Below, piece by piece: positions 43,916 to 52,557 of a DNA stretch of 64,000 bases (its first letter is position 1; each line of letters begins with the position of its first letter). This DNA comes from Neobacillus rhizosphaerae. Lineage in GTDB: Bacteria; Bacillota; Bacilli; Bacillales; Cytobacillaceae. The position numbers and the translations under genes are program-made. The DNA lies in NCBI RefSeq assembly GCF_937468385.1, contig NZ_CALBWS010000004.1:104362-168361 (forward strand), read 5' to 3'. The notes below the pieces were generated by a model, which saw only the letters and a program-made list of their open reading frames with translations, was not told the DNA's origin and made no database searches.

Positions 43916-45252
43916 AAAAAATGACGCTCTTTCTTTTCGTTTTTTCTCTCTTTTTCCTCGTGAAACCTGAGAAAAATATGGCAGCCGAAAACTTGCAAGC
44001 AATCATCGACTCCATGAAAGAGGGGGCGGTGTTGAAGCTTGAAAATAAAACGTATGAAGGCAATATCGTTATCACTAAAAGCATGACGATTATTGGCGCA
44101 AATAAAACCGTGATCAAAGGAGACGGAACCGGTAACGTGATTTCTGTCAAAGCTCCTCATGTGAAGCTTAGCCATTTAACGGTAACCCACGGCAGCATGA
44201 ACCGAAACTCTGCCGAGGAATACGCAGCTATCAAGATTTATTCAGATAACAATGTGATTGAGCACATCAAAATCCGCCATTCTTTTCACGGTATTTATTT
44301 AAGCAAGGCCCACCATAATATCATCCGTTATAACGAAATTAAAGGAATGGGAAAAGGGGAAATTGCCGCCCAGGGTAATGGAATTCATGTTTTCTATGCA
44401 AATGATAATCTATTATCCAACAACACCGTCGACGGCACACGGGACGGCATGTTCTTTGATTATGCCAATAACAATAAAAGCTATGACAATAACATTACCA
44501 ATACTCGATATGGTCTGCATTACATGTACTCAGACGAAAATATTTTTAAAAGAAATGTGTTTACGATGAATACTGGCGGCGCTGCTGTCATGAACTCGAA
44601 TCACCTGAAATTAGAAAACAACCAATTTATCATTAACTATGGAAACCAATCGTTTGGCTTATTGCTTTTACAAGCCAATGATAATTATATAAATAACAAT
44701 ACCTTTTACATGAACCAGCGAGGATTGTATATTGACCAGGCCACGAGAAATACGATTCTCAACAATAAAATTATCCAAAATCAAATTGGCATTGAGCTTT
44801 GGGCCAGTTCCAATGACCAAACGTTCACGCTAAACCAAATTTCCGAAAATACGATTCCCGCGGTTACTCTTGGCGGCAAAGGAGAAAACAATTCCTGGAG
44901 CAAGAATGGCAAAGGAAACAATTGGGGCTCCACCTTTCCGTTGACTGATTTAAACCAAGACGGCATCGGGGATTTTCCAATTACCTATCATTCTTCCCTC
45001 CACCAATTAATTGAGGACCAAGAACTAACTAATTTATTTTTAAAAAGTCCAGCGATTACGATATATGAAAAAATAAATGCAACATTGAAAGACGATGAAG
45101 TTATGTTTAAGGATTCATACCCATTAACAACCGCAAAAGGCAAACATTCATCTATCATTTATCTTGCCATCGGACTGGCGGTCATGTTGATCTTAATAAA
45201 GGGGAGACATCAACTATGCATTATATTTGGAAGGAATGGAAGGAAAACATAA
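43912..45252 (+). CDS. nosD: Copper-site maturation protein NosD
   Basis: 446 residues from the ATG at 43912 (GGAAGGATCG before; ATGA overlap with the upstream gene). Signal peptide, then a right-handed parallel beta-helix of CASH/NosD type, seen as repeated Asn-rich turns (NNTVDGTRDGMFFDYANNNKSY..NITNTRYGLHYMYSDENIF). A C-terminal membrane helix (SSIIYLAIGLAVMLILIKG) anchors it. Works with NosF and NosY to deliver sulfide or copper for the CuZ cluster. Confidence 0.95.
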   Translation: MKKMTLFLFVFSLFFLVKPEKNMAAENLQAIIDSMKEGAVLKLENKTYEGNIVITKSMTIIGANKTVIKGDGTGNVISVKAPHVKLSHLTVTHGSMNRNSAEEYAAIKIYSDNNVIEHIKIRHSFHGIYLSKAHHNIIRYNEIKGMGKGEIAAQGNGIHVFYANDNLLSNNTVDGTRDGMFFDYANNNKSYDNNITNTRYGLHYMYSDENIFKRNVFTMNTGGAAVMNSNHLKLENNQFIINYGNQSFGLLLLQANDNYINNNTFYMNQRGLYIDQATRNTILNNKIIQNQIGIELWASSNDQTFTLNQISENTIPAVTLGGKGENNSWSKNGKGNNWGSTFPLTDLNQDGIGDFPITYHSSLHQLIEDQELTNLFLKSPAITIYEKINATLKDDEVMFKDSYPLTTAKGKHSSIIYLAIGLAVMLILIKGRHQLCIIFGRNGRKT

Positions 45253-46013
45253 GGGGTAAAGGACTGTGGCTTTCTTTAAGCATCATTGTTATCCTAACAA
45301 TCAGCATTTTGTTTCGATCCACCGCCCTTTCCTTTGATAAAGGATTTTATATTCTGTTAATCAATCTGTTTGATACGCTCATTTACTTTATTCCAATTCT
45401 TTGCCTATTTATCGGGGCGTTCTCGATTTTTCAAGAAAAGGAACAGAAGACGTTAATCATGCTGTTGACGAAGAAGGATAATTATCCAAGCTTTTTGGTT
45501 AAAAAAAGCCTCGGGCTCTATACAGTAGTTCTTGTCCCGCTCATTGGTTGGTTTTTCTTGTATTTACTGCTATTAAAATTTACTTTTCAACTCGATATTA
45601 AAAGCTATTTGATATTTGTGGCAGCGATTGTGCTCATGGCACTGATATTCTTGCAAATGGGGGCAGCTATCGGCAGCTTCAGCCGTTCGCGGATGCAGAT
45701 CATTGGCTATACGATATTTGTATGGTTTTACTTTTTCTTCCTGCACGATTTTATTCTGCTATCATTTTTACCTGACGTCACCTACGAAAATGTAAAATTA
45801 TTTTCATCCGTTTATTTTTTAAATCCGCTTCAGTCCGTTAGAATGTACCTGGAAACCGGGATGGGCGTGTATTCGTTTGGTCACATGTCAAGGCTATTGC
45901 AGGCATTCATGTGGACAAAGCCGGTATTCTTTTTGCTTGGAAATTTGATTTTCTGGCTTGCCGTTTCCTTTGGTACGGCGATTGTGTTCAACCGTAAGGA
46001 GGGGTACGAATGA
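45216..46013 (+). CDS. nosY: ABC-2 type permease NosY
   Basis: 265 residues, six helices, beginning MHYIWKEWKENIRGKGLWLS with the conserved FQEKEQKTLIMLLTKKD coupling region after the second helix. Its start lies 37 bases inside nosD (AAGGGGAGA before the ATG) and its end overlaps nosF. Forms the NosDFY complex. Confidence 0.93.
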   Translation: MHYIWKEWKENIRGKGLWLSLSIIVILTISILFRSTALSFDKGFYILLINLFDTLIYFIPILCLFIGAFSIFQEKEQKTLIMLLTKKDNYPSFLVKKSLGLYTVVLVPLIGWFFLYLLLLKFTFQLDIKSYLIFVAAIVLMALIFLQMGAAIGSFSRSRMQIIGYTIFVWFYFFFLHDFILLSFLPDVTYENVKLFSSVYFLNPLQSVRMYLETGMGVYSFGHMSRLLQAFMWTKPVFFLLGNLIFWLAVSFGTAIVFNRKEGYE

Positions 46014-46687
46014 TAAAGGTGGAGAATTTAAACCAATCGTTCGGGAAAAAAACAGTGCTAGATGCGATCACGATTGAGGTTCATAAACATGAAATTTGCG
46101 CGTTAGTCGGCCGGAATGGCGCTGGGAAATCAACGTTCATTAATAGTTTGCTAGGCTTATTACCTGTGAAGCAAGGGTCGATTGTGATTAATGGAATTAA
46201 AGTCACGAAGAAAAATGACGAATGGAAAAAGGCGATTGCCTACTTGCCAGAAAAGTTTATGCTTTACCCGATGCTGACCGGGCTTGAGAATATGACCTTT
46301 TTTGCGGAAGCTGTTGAGAAGGCGGCTGACCTCGAACGGATTGAGCTTTCACTAAGGTCGGTTAGCTTGTGGGACGACCGCGAAGTCCAGGTAAAGTCTT
46401 ATTCTAAGGGAATGCTGCAGCGCCTTGGTTTGGCGATAACCCTCTACCAAGATTCTAGCATTTTGATTTTAGATGAACCGACAAGCGGGATTGACCCGAT
46501 GGGAAGAAAGGAAATCCTGGAGGTATTGAAATCACTTCATGATAAAACGATTCTTCTCTCGTCGCATCATCTCGATGAAATCCGCCAGGTTTGTACACAT
46601 GTTGCTTATTTAGATAATGGGAAAATGGAGAAATTCACTGTGGATGAATTTTTAGAAACACATCATTTAGGGGGAATGGAATCATGA
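46010..46687 (+). CDS. nosF: ABC transporter ATPase NosF
   Basis: 225 residues. Walker A GRNGAGKST, Q-loop YLPEKF, signature KSYSKGMLQRLGLA (SKGM in place of SGGQ, usual for NosF/CcmA-like proteins), Walker B LILDEPTSGIDP and His switch LLSSHHLDE. Energises NosDFY. ATGA overlap with nosY and with the next gene. Confidence 0.95.
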   Translation: MIKVENLNQSFGKKTVLDAITIEVHKHEICALVGRNGAGKSTFINSLLGLLPVKQGSIVINGIKVTKKNDEWKKAIAYLPEKFMLYPMLTGLENMTFFAEAVEKAADLERIELSLRSVSLWDDREVQVKSYSKGMLQRLGLAITLYQDSSILILDEPTSGIDPMGRKEILEVLKSLHDKTILLSSHHLDEIRQVCTHVAYLDNGKMEKFTVDEFLETHHLGGMES

Positions 46688-47589
46688 AGAAACGAGTGAT
46701 GTTAGCGCTGCTTCTTCTGATCGCACTGATAACCGGCTGCAGTTCGGGACCTGATTATAAAATTGAGGTCACGAAGGAGCTCTATTACCAAAAGGATACG
46801 GCTAGTGCGTTTGAATTTAAAGTAACCGAAAACAAAAAAGCGGTTAAAGGTCTTGACGTTTCCGTAGAGCTGTCAATGACAAATATGGATCACGGCACCT
46901 ATAATGTAAAGCTGGTGGAAGGAAAGAACGGTACTTATTCCGGGAAAGTGAAGCTGCCGATGACAGGTAAATATGAAGCCGCCTTTACATTAGCAAAGGA
47001 AGATGGAAAAAAGGCAGAAAAAGTAGTCGATATCAACGTTGTTACGCCTAAAGGTGTCGCAAAAATGAATGGTGAATGGATCACCAAAGAGGATTTAGCC
47101 TTTTATCAGTTGATTAATCAGCTTCAATTAGAAATCAACCGCGAAACGGCAAAAAAAAAATATAGCGGTAAGCAGTTAGAGGAAGAACTAGCCTACTTAG
47201 ATTCACAGGAAAAAATCAGTGACGATAAAAACCAATTACTCACGCAAATTATCCGCCTCCGCTCTATGGCGATGCTCGCGGATGAAAAAGGTCACCAGGC
47301 GACAGCTGCTGAAGTCGACCAGGCAATAATGAAGGTCCGCGACCAGTATAACCAGTTTGAATCAGCGAAAAGGCTAATCACTGAATACGGCGCAGACCAG
47401 TTTTGGGCAACTGAAAAGCAACAGTATAAGATGATTGTCCTATCGCGGAAAGTCCAACAGGATTTAGTCGACCAAGTTAAAAAGGAAAACCCAAAAGCTG
47501 GAGACCAAGAAATCTACTACCAAGCCCAGCAAAAATACGAAGAACTCCTCGTCTCCCAGGTCAACTCCTTAAAAATTGAAATACTATAA
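46684..47589 (+). CDS. Lipoprotein with YtkA-like and SurA-like domains
   Basis: 301 residues. Lipobox LITGC with lipidated Cys19. Residues about 25-120 look like a YtkA/FixH-type immunoglobulin-like domain (KAVKGLDVSVELSMTNMDHGTYNVKLVEGKNGTYSGKVKLPMTGKYEAAFTL), containing the Met-x-Met-Asp-His stretch that could bind copper. Residues about 125-301 resemble the helical SurA N-terminal chaperone region (GVAKMNGEWITKEDLAFYQLINQLQ..KKYSGKQLEEELAYL) without a PPIase domain. Last nos gene, where other clusters have NosL. A role in copper delivery or folding of NosZ is inferred from place and motifs. Confidence 0.82.
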   Translation: MKKRVMLALLLLIALITGCSSGPDYKIEVTKELYYQKDTASAFEFKVTENKKAVKGLDVSVELSMTNMDHGTYNVKLVEGKNGTYSGKVKLPMTGKYEAAFTLAKEDGKKAEKVVDINVVTPKGVAKMNGEWITKEDLAFYQLINQLQLEINRETAKKKYSGKQLEEELAYLDSQEKISDDKNQLLTQIIRLRSMAMLADEKGHQATAAEVDQAIMKVRDQYNQFESAKRLITEYGADQFWATEKQQYKMIVLSRKVQQDLVDQVKKENPKAGDQEIYYQAQQKYEELLVSQVNSLKIEIL

Positions 47590-47592
47590 CAG

Positions 47593-47643
47593 AAACGGTG
47601 TCAGGCACCATGTGAATTTTTCACATGGTGCCTGACACCGTTT
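47593..47643. terminator. 24-bp perfect hairpin ending the nos operon
   Basis: Perfect 24-bp stem with TTT loop, made of two inverted GGTGTCAGGCACC 13-mers plus flanking AAAC and ATGTGAA. It lies 4 bases after the last nos gene and 6 bases before the converging gene's stop. No long T-run, but the stem would block both directions. Confidence 0.85.
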
Positions 47644-47648
47644 CCCAT

Positions 47649-48722
47649 TTATTTCAAGTCCCTTAACGGGACGCGATATAATTTGTCGTCTTTTTCATCG
47701 GGGGTGCCCCGGCCATCGGTGTTGTTGCTGACAAAATATAAGTAGTCTCCGTCGACGTAAATGTCACGGATTCTTCCTAGTCCTGTGATCACGGGCTTGG
47801 TCTGTTTCTGTTCCAAATCAAATTCCCGAACCGTATTCCCTCTTAACGTCGCCACAAAAAGCTTGCCATCAGCGACTGCCATTCCGGAAGGCGCCCAAGT
47901 TTCATCTCCAGATTGAAATAACGGCGTCTCCATACCTGCTCTCTTACTCATCCCTTGAATAACCGGCCAGCCATAATTGGCACCTTGTTTGATCACATTG
48001 ATTTCGTCATGGGCCGATTGGCCGTGCTCACTCTCATACAGCACACCTTGGATCCACACTAGCCCTTGTGGATTCCGGTGGCCATAGCTGTAAACATACG
48101 AATTCGGAGAAGGATTATCACCCGGAATGGTCCCGTCCAGATTCATCCGTAATATTTTCCCATTTAACGAGTTCAGCTTTTGTGCGACGGCCGGCGATGT
48201 TGCATCGCCTGTTGTAATATAAAGCATTCCGTCAGGACCTATCTTCAGTCTACCCCCATGATGATAGGCAGCACTGGGAATTTTATCGAGAAGAACTTCT
48301 CCTTCTGCCCATTCGGTACCATTCGTCTTTAAAACGATGATCCGATTAAATTGACCTTTCTCCTCATCGGAATAAGTATAATATGCATATGCTTTTTGGT
48401 TTTCCGAAAACTTTGGGTCAAGGACAAAGCCAAGTAGTCCCGCTTCAGCCGCATCTGCCAGCGGCATTTCTAAATGCACAGGTTGGCGTTCCATTTTACC
48501 GTCTTCGATTTTGACAACGCTGCCGGTCCGTTCACTAATGTAGAAAGTTTGATTCACCTGATCAATCGACCATGGGACAGATAAATTTCCAGCGACTACT
48601 TCTACGTCAGAATGAGTGACAACAGCTTTATTGTCCTCTTGATGCACATCCTTTTTTTCAAAAAAAGAACAGCCAGAAAGCAACAATATCATCACAAGTA
48701 AAATAGAACCAGCTTTGTCCAT
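47649..48722 (-). CDS. PQQ-dependent sugar dehydrogenase-like lipoprotein
   Basis: 357 residues. Lipoprotein signal LLLSGC, Cys18. Six-bladed propeller of the GSDH (glucose/sorbosone dehydrogenase, YliI/Asd) family: LSVPWSIDQV, AAEAGLLGFVLDPKF, YHHGGRLKIGPDGMLYITTGDATSP, NGKILRMNLDGTIPGDNP, YGHRNPQGLVW, EHGQSAHDEIN. Extracytoplasmic; oxidises sugars or aldoses in homologues, but activity in PQQ-less bacilli is unknown. GGGGGG-type site before ATG. Confidence 0.92.
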   Translation of the reverse strand: MDKAGSILLVMILLLSGCSFFEKKDVHQEDNKAVVTHSDVEVVAGNLSVPWSIDQVNQTFYISERTGSVVKIEDGKMERQPVHLEMPLADAAEAGLLGFVLDPKFSENQKAYAYYTYSDEEKGQFNRIIVLKTNGTEWAEGEVLLDKIPSAAYHHGGRLKIGPDGMLYITTGDATSPAVAQKLNSLNGKILRMNLDGTIPGDNPSPNSYVYSYGHRNPQGLVWIQGVLYESEHGQSAHDEINVIKQGANYGWPVIQGMSKRAGMETPLFQSGDETWAPSGMAVADGKLFVATLRGNTVREFDLEQKQTKPVITGLGRIRDIYVDGDYLYFVSNNTDGRGTPDEKDDKLYRVPLRDLK

Positions 48723-48736
48723 GAGGGCCCCCCTAC

Positions 48737-49591
48737 CTATAACACTTCTAAAATCGCCTTCGCCACGCCGCTTTCGTCATTGGTGTCAGTTACGACATCA
48801 CATAGAGACTTTATTTCAAAGCTTGCATTTCCCATTGCCACTGCTCTTCCCGCCTTTTCAAACATCGAGACATCATTATAATTGTCACCAATCGCCATTG
48901 TCTCCTCCAGGGAAAACCCATTTGCTTTGGCGAATGCTTCAAGGGCAATCCCTTTCTGCGCCATTTTATTGGTAATTTCGAGATTTTCATGACCTGAGGT
49001 AGATACAGCCAATTCTTCAAAATCTGCAAGGGAGTTGCTGGCTGCTCCAAGTCTGTCAGAATCAAATGAGAAAGCTAGCAGCTTATAGATTTGATACTCT
49101 TCTTCATCAAATAAAACTTGATAATCTTCAATTGTATAGACCAAGCCGGCACGGAGCCTTGCTCCTGCAGCATATGTGGCCTCTTCTCGGTTTACCTCAG
49201 GATTAGCGCTGACAATAATGTCAACAAGCGTCGAAATCGCTTTATCGCCATCGATCGTAAATGCACCCTTGTTGGTATAGACCTCGAAATACACATCATG
49301 TCCCTTTAAAATCGCGGCAACTGCTTGTGCCAATGGCTTACTGATGGGCGTTGCTGAAATAACTTCTCCTTCTTTTGAGCGAACCTCAGCTCCATTAACA
49401 CAAATTACTGGACAATGTAGGTCTGCCTCAGACAAGACATAGATTGCCTCTTGATAGGACCTGCCTGTCGCCACAACAAATTCTACTCCCTGTGATTGTG
49501 CTTTTAAAATGGCTTCCTTATTTTCCTTGCTGATTTGCTGAACTGGATTTAATAATGTTCCATCCATGTCGGATGCTATACATTTTATCAT
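48737..49591 (-). CDS. Cof-type HAD phosphatase
   Basis: 284 residues from the ATG at 49591 (AGAGGG 8 nt before; the GTG at 49600 is too close). HAD motif I CIASDMDGTLL, motif II FVVATGRSY, Lys in the ITNKMAQKGIALEAFAKANG region, and motif IV MAIGDNYNDVSMFEKAGRAVAMGNA. Cap type C2B. Probably dephosphorylates sugar phosphates or flavin precursors (YcsE/YwtE-like); substrate unknown. Fourteen bases from the next gene in the same direction. Confidence 0.92.
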   Translation of the reverse strand: MIKCIASDMDGTLLNPVQQISKENKEAILKAQSQGVEFVVATGRSYQEAIYVLSEADLHCPVICVNGAEVRSKEGEVISATPISKPLAQAVAAILKGHDVYFEVYTNKGAFTIDGDKAISTLVDIIVSANPEVNREEATYAAGARLRAGLVYTIEDYQVLFDEEEYQIYKLLAFSFDSDRLGAASNSLADFEELAVSTSGHENLEITNKMAQKGIALEAFAKANGFSLEETMAIGDNYNDVSMFEKAGRAVAMGNASFEIKSLCDVVTDTNDESGVAKAILEVL

Positions 49592-49663
49592 GTTGTTCAC
49601 CCTCTGTTCTTTTTCATTATTGCCATTTTAACATGAATCCCCCCTACCATATCACCTTCATGC

Positions 49664-50332
49664 TCAGCTAAGATACTTGCTGCCTTCGCGAACGCTTAAT
49701 GGCGCCAAAGGCTGCCCTTCAATAAACTTCTTCACCGAAGCCGGATTTGTCTTAGAATATTCTCGTAACGCCCAGCCAATCGCCTTTTGGATAAAAAATT
49801 CCTTACTAGCGGCATTTTGCCGTATGTATTGATAAAGCAGCTCTTCATCCGTTTTCTGTTTGTATTTTAATTGAAAAAGAATCGCTGCCCGTTTAAGCCA
49901 CATATAATCGTGAGTTGCCCAGCCATCAATTGTTTCTGGGACCACTTCTGGAAACTTATCAGCGATTTTTCCAACTGCCTTGGGCGCAATCGCATCAACG
50001 GTATCCCACCAGGATTTCGTGGTAATCAGCTGCTCCATGAATGGCAAATCCGTTTTTTGCAGCTTATTTAAGGATTTTTCTATATAAGTCAAGGCCGTAT
50101 ATTGATATTCCCTTTCATCCTTTTCCCAAAGCTCGACAATAAATTCCTTACTAAATGGTTCTTTTAACAACCCTGTATCTTTAAAAAATTGCTTTTCTAA
50201 TTCCTTTCGTAACGGTGACTTGATTCCTAAGAAGGAAAAATGGACCTTCATATAATTTTTCATCGGCACAGCTTCCGTTTCATTACGGTTTTTCTCAAAC
50301 AAATTCGTCAACAAGACAACCATTGCATCCAA
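49664..50332 (-). CDS. DNA alkylation repair protein (AlkD family)
   Basis: 222 residues, HEAT-like repeat glycosylase fold. Family stretches: MKNYMKVHFSFLGIKSPLRKELEK, EREYQYTALTYIEK, the catalytic-cleft TKSWWDTVDAIAPKAVG (Trp and Asp) and AIGWALREYSKTNPASVKKFIE. Excises N3- and N7-alkylpurines in B. cereus AlkD. The start is uncertain among TTG 50332, ATG 50323 and ATG 50260 (MKNYMK). Confidence 0.92.
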   Translation of the reverse strand: MDAMVVLLTNLFEKNRNETEAVPMKNYMKVHFSFLGIKSPLRKELEKQFFKDTGLLKEPFSKEFIVELWEKDEREYQYTALTYIEKSLNKLQKTDLPFMEQLITTKSWWDTVDAIAPKAVGKIADKFPEVVPETIDGWATHDYMWLKRAAILFQLKYKQKTDEELLYQYIRQNAASKEFFIQKAIGWALREYSKTNPASVKKFIEGQPLAPLSVREGSKYLS

Positions 50333-50356
50333 AAAAATCAGTCCTCTCTCTTCATG

Positions 50357-50494
50357 CTAGTTCTCCGTATTGTTGGTTAAAAATACTTGCGATCCAATTT
50401 CTTCTCCATCTTCCTCATCGAAAACTTCCTCGTATGGGAATTGATTGTTGATCAATATCTTTTTCCAAAAACGGATGGCTAAACGGAGATTCAA
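50357..50494 (-). CDS. Possible 45-residue protein upstream of alkD
   Basis: TTG 50494 has AGGAG 9 nt upstream. The product starts NLRLAIRFWKKILINNQFPY and ends in an acidic tail (EEVFDEEDGEEIGSQ..TNNTEN). It ends 24 bases before alkD, in the same direction, with a GAGAGAGG site between. A basic/hydrophobic head and acidic tail is typical of small Bacillus proteins, but no family was recognised. Confidence 0.4.
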   Translation of the reverse strand: MNLRLAIRFWKKILINNQFPYEEVFDEEDGEEIGSQVFLTNNTEN

Positions 50495-50655
50495 TTCGAT
50501 ACACTCCTGTGTTTATTTTTCCATATGTAGTAATTCTCCTATCCAGCTGGTATCCCTTTATTCTTTTTCAGAAGACACCAAGAGAAGTTACACTATTGTC
50601 CTAAACAAAATGAGAAAATACGGAATTGACTATGAACAGGTTCAATGATTATATT

Positions 50656-50693
50656 ATTGAGTTAAGAATATTATTTCTTAACTCAATTTTTTT
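50656..50693 (+). terminator. Plus-strand terminator upstream of the amino-acid permease
   Basis: Thirteen-base stem ATTGAGTTAAGAA / TTCTTAACTCAAT, 6-nt loop, T-run of seven. It lies 61 bases before the permease and after a short frame ending MRKYGIDYEQVQ. It either ends an unrecognised small transcript or acts as an attenuator in the permease leader. Confidence 0.85.
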
Positions 50694-50753
50694 GTCATAA
50701 AAATTGCATACTAGATAGATGAACTTTTTATTTTATAAAATGAGGTGTTTTGC

Positions 50754-52133
50754 TTGGGGAAAAAAGGTCAAGAGAGAGAAAATTTAAAGAGAGGGTTAAA
50801 CAATCGGCACATCCAGTTAATTGCTCTTGGGGGAGCAATAGGAGTAGGGCTCTTTTACGGTTCAAGCTCAACAATTCAGTCGGCTGGTCCGGCCGTCATT
50901 TTTTCCTACATCATTGGAGGAATGATTATTTTCACCATAATGAGGGCTCTTGGCGAAATGGCAGTGGCTGAGCCGGTATCAGGTTCGTTTAGCTCGTATG
51001 CAAATCACTACCTTGGACCATTTGCCGGTTATCTAACAGGCTGGACCTACTGGTTTATGTGGGTCGTCGTCGGTATGGCAGAGATTACGGTTGTCGGTGT
51101 TTATGTGAATTATTGGTTTCCTGATATTCCACAATGGGTCTCTGCTCTCGCTGCATTATTATTAATCACCTGTATCAATCTCCTTAATGTTAAGGCATAT
51201 GGTGAATTTGAATTTTGGTTTGGCTTAATTAAAGTTTTGGCTATTTTAGGAATGATCGCCGCTGGTTTAGCGATTGTCTTGTTTGGTTTCGGAAACAGTG
51301 GTCAACCAATGGGATTTAGCAATCTTTGGTCCCACGGCGGCATGTTCCCACATGGTATGAAAGGCTTGCTCTTTTCGCTTGTTATGGTTATGTTCTCATT
51401 TGGCGGTGTTGAATTAATTGGCATTACCGCCGGTGAAGCCACAGACCCTAAGAAAACCATTCCAAAGGCGATTAACAGTGTGATATGGCGTATCCTCATC
51501 TTTTATGTAGGTGCCCTTGGGATCATGATGACCTTATACCCATGGAATGAAGTAGGTTCGAAAGGAAGCCCATTCGTATTGATTTTTGATAAAATTGGTA
51601 TTCCTGGGGCAGCAGATATTATTAACTTCGTTGTCCTAACAGCCGCACTATCAGCCTTTAACAGCGGTCTTTTCAGTACCGGAAGAATGCTTTACAATTT
51701 ATCCCTGCAAAATAACGGCCCGAAATTTTTCGGGAAGTTAAATAAGTGGGGTACACCAAGCAAGGGTATTTTATTCTCATCAGCCTTCTTATTAATTGCG
51801 GTGTTATTAAATTATGTTGTCCCTGAAAAGGTGTTTATTTACATCTCAGCTGTTGCAACAGTCGCAGTTGTCACAAGCTGGACGATTATTTTAATTACAC
51901 AAATTGCCTTTAGAAAAGCGAAATCGAAAGAAGAGGTTAGTAAACTTGATTTTAAACTTCCTTTCTTCCCGTATTCCTCCTATATTGCCCTTGCCTTTTT
52001 AGCGATGATCATCGTTCTAATGGCCTTTATCGATGGAATGAGTGTTGCCTTATACGTTGCACCTGTATGGTTCCTTATTCTTTATGTTGGATTTAAGTTA
52101 AAGAATAAAGCTAAGCCTGTAAGAGAAACCTAG
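50754..52133 (+). CDS. APC family amino-acid permease
   Basis: 459 residues from TTG 50754 (GAGGTG 6 nt upstream; frame open to GTG 50745). Twelve helices. The AAT/GABA-permease signature is clear: KRGLNNRHIQLIALGGAIGVGLFYGSSSTIQSAGPAVI, GEMAVAEPVSGSFSSYA, FSFGGVELIGITAGEATDPKKTIPKAI. Nearest B. subtilis types are AlaP, AapA and YtnA; the substrate cannot be read from sequence. Confidence 0.93.
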   Translation: MGKKGQERENLKRGLNNRHIQLIALGGAIGVGLFYGSSSTIQSAGPAVIFSYIIGGMIIFTIMRALGEMAVAEPVSGSFSSYANHYLGPFAGYLTGWTYWFMWVVVGMAEITVVGVYVNYWFPDIPQWVSALAALLLITCINLLNVKAYGEFEFWFGLIKVLAILGMIAAGLAIVLFGFGNSGQPMGFSNLWSHGGMFPHGMKGLLFSLVMVMFSFGGVELIGITAGEATDPKKTIPKAINSVIWRILIFYVGALGIMMTLYPWNEVGSKGSPFVLIFDKIGIPGAADIINFVVLTAALSAFNSGLFSTGRMLYNLSLQNNGPKFFGKLNKWGTPSKGILFSSAFLLIAVLLNYVVPEKVFIYISAVATVAVVTSWTIILITQIAFRKAKSKEEVSKLDFKLPFFPYSSYIALAFLAMIIVLMAFIDGMSVALYVAPVWFLILYVGFKLKNKAKPVRET

Positions 52134-52295
52134 CCAGACCAAGTCGAATATACTAGTTTATCCTAATACTTTCTCCTAGGATTCTCGGCGAGTTTCTGTT
52201 AGGTAAGGTTGCTCATTTTTTTCGTAAGGAAATTACATAAATAAACCCTCCGATGCCAACAATAACACTAGTTTATTGGAAAGGAGTTCTTTTAT

Positions 52296-52460
52296 TTGAC
52301 TAAAAAATTTAACATAGGCAGCCGCAATCAAAATTCACCGAGAGCAGGTCATGCAGAGGCGGAATTTGCGAATGAGTTTGTCAGCGGTGATAACAGCAAA
52401 GGGAATCAAAATAATCATACTCAGAAAAAAAAGAAAAGCGGAGACGACGCTGAGCGCTAG
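52296..52460 (+). CDS. Small SASP-like protein with repeat-derived C-terminus
   Basis: 54 residues, TTG 52296 with AAGGAG 9 nt before. Sequence TKKFNIGSRNQNSPRAGHAE, then AEFANEFVSGDNSKGNQNNH and a Lys-rich end. The Asn/Gln/Gly-rich composition and the EFANEF stretch recall gamma-type spore proteins (GTEFASET). The last residues (KKKKSGDDAER) are encoded by a family-1 repeat that begins inside the gene and supplies its stop codon. Identity as a spore protein is tentative. Confidence 0.6.
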   Translation: MTKKFNIGSRNQNSPRAGHAEAEFANEFVSGDNSKGNQNNHTQKKKKSGDDAER

Positions 52461-52508
52461 AGCTGGAAAATTCTCAAAGTTCAATAATATAAATTCTGGT
52501 ACTTAGAA
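52431..52508 (+). repeat. Family 1 repeat, shortened copy inside a gene end
   Basis: AAGAAAAGCGGAGACGACGC, then GAGCGCTAGAGCTGGAAAATTCTCAAAGTTCAATAATATAAATTCTGG in pieces, are the joined ends of family 1 with the middle missing. Confidence 0.75.
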
Positions 52509-52515
52509 AAAATAA

Positions 52516-52545
52516 CTGGGAGCCGGCATTTATTCCGGCCCCCAG
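52516..52545 (-). terminator. Terminator of the two-P-loop ATPase gene
   Basis: Stem CTGGGAGCCGG / CCGGCCCCCAG with one mismatch, followed on the minus strand by TTATTTTTTC. Confidence 0.88.
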
Positions 52546-52557
52546 ATTACATTCCAC

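Noticed and set aside
50445..50648. A 67-codon rightward frame before the permease
   Set aside because: No ribosome site, and it overlaps the better-supported leftward small frame; only the terminator after it is notable.
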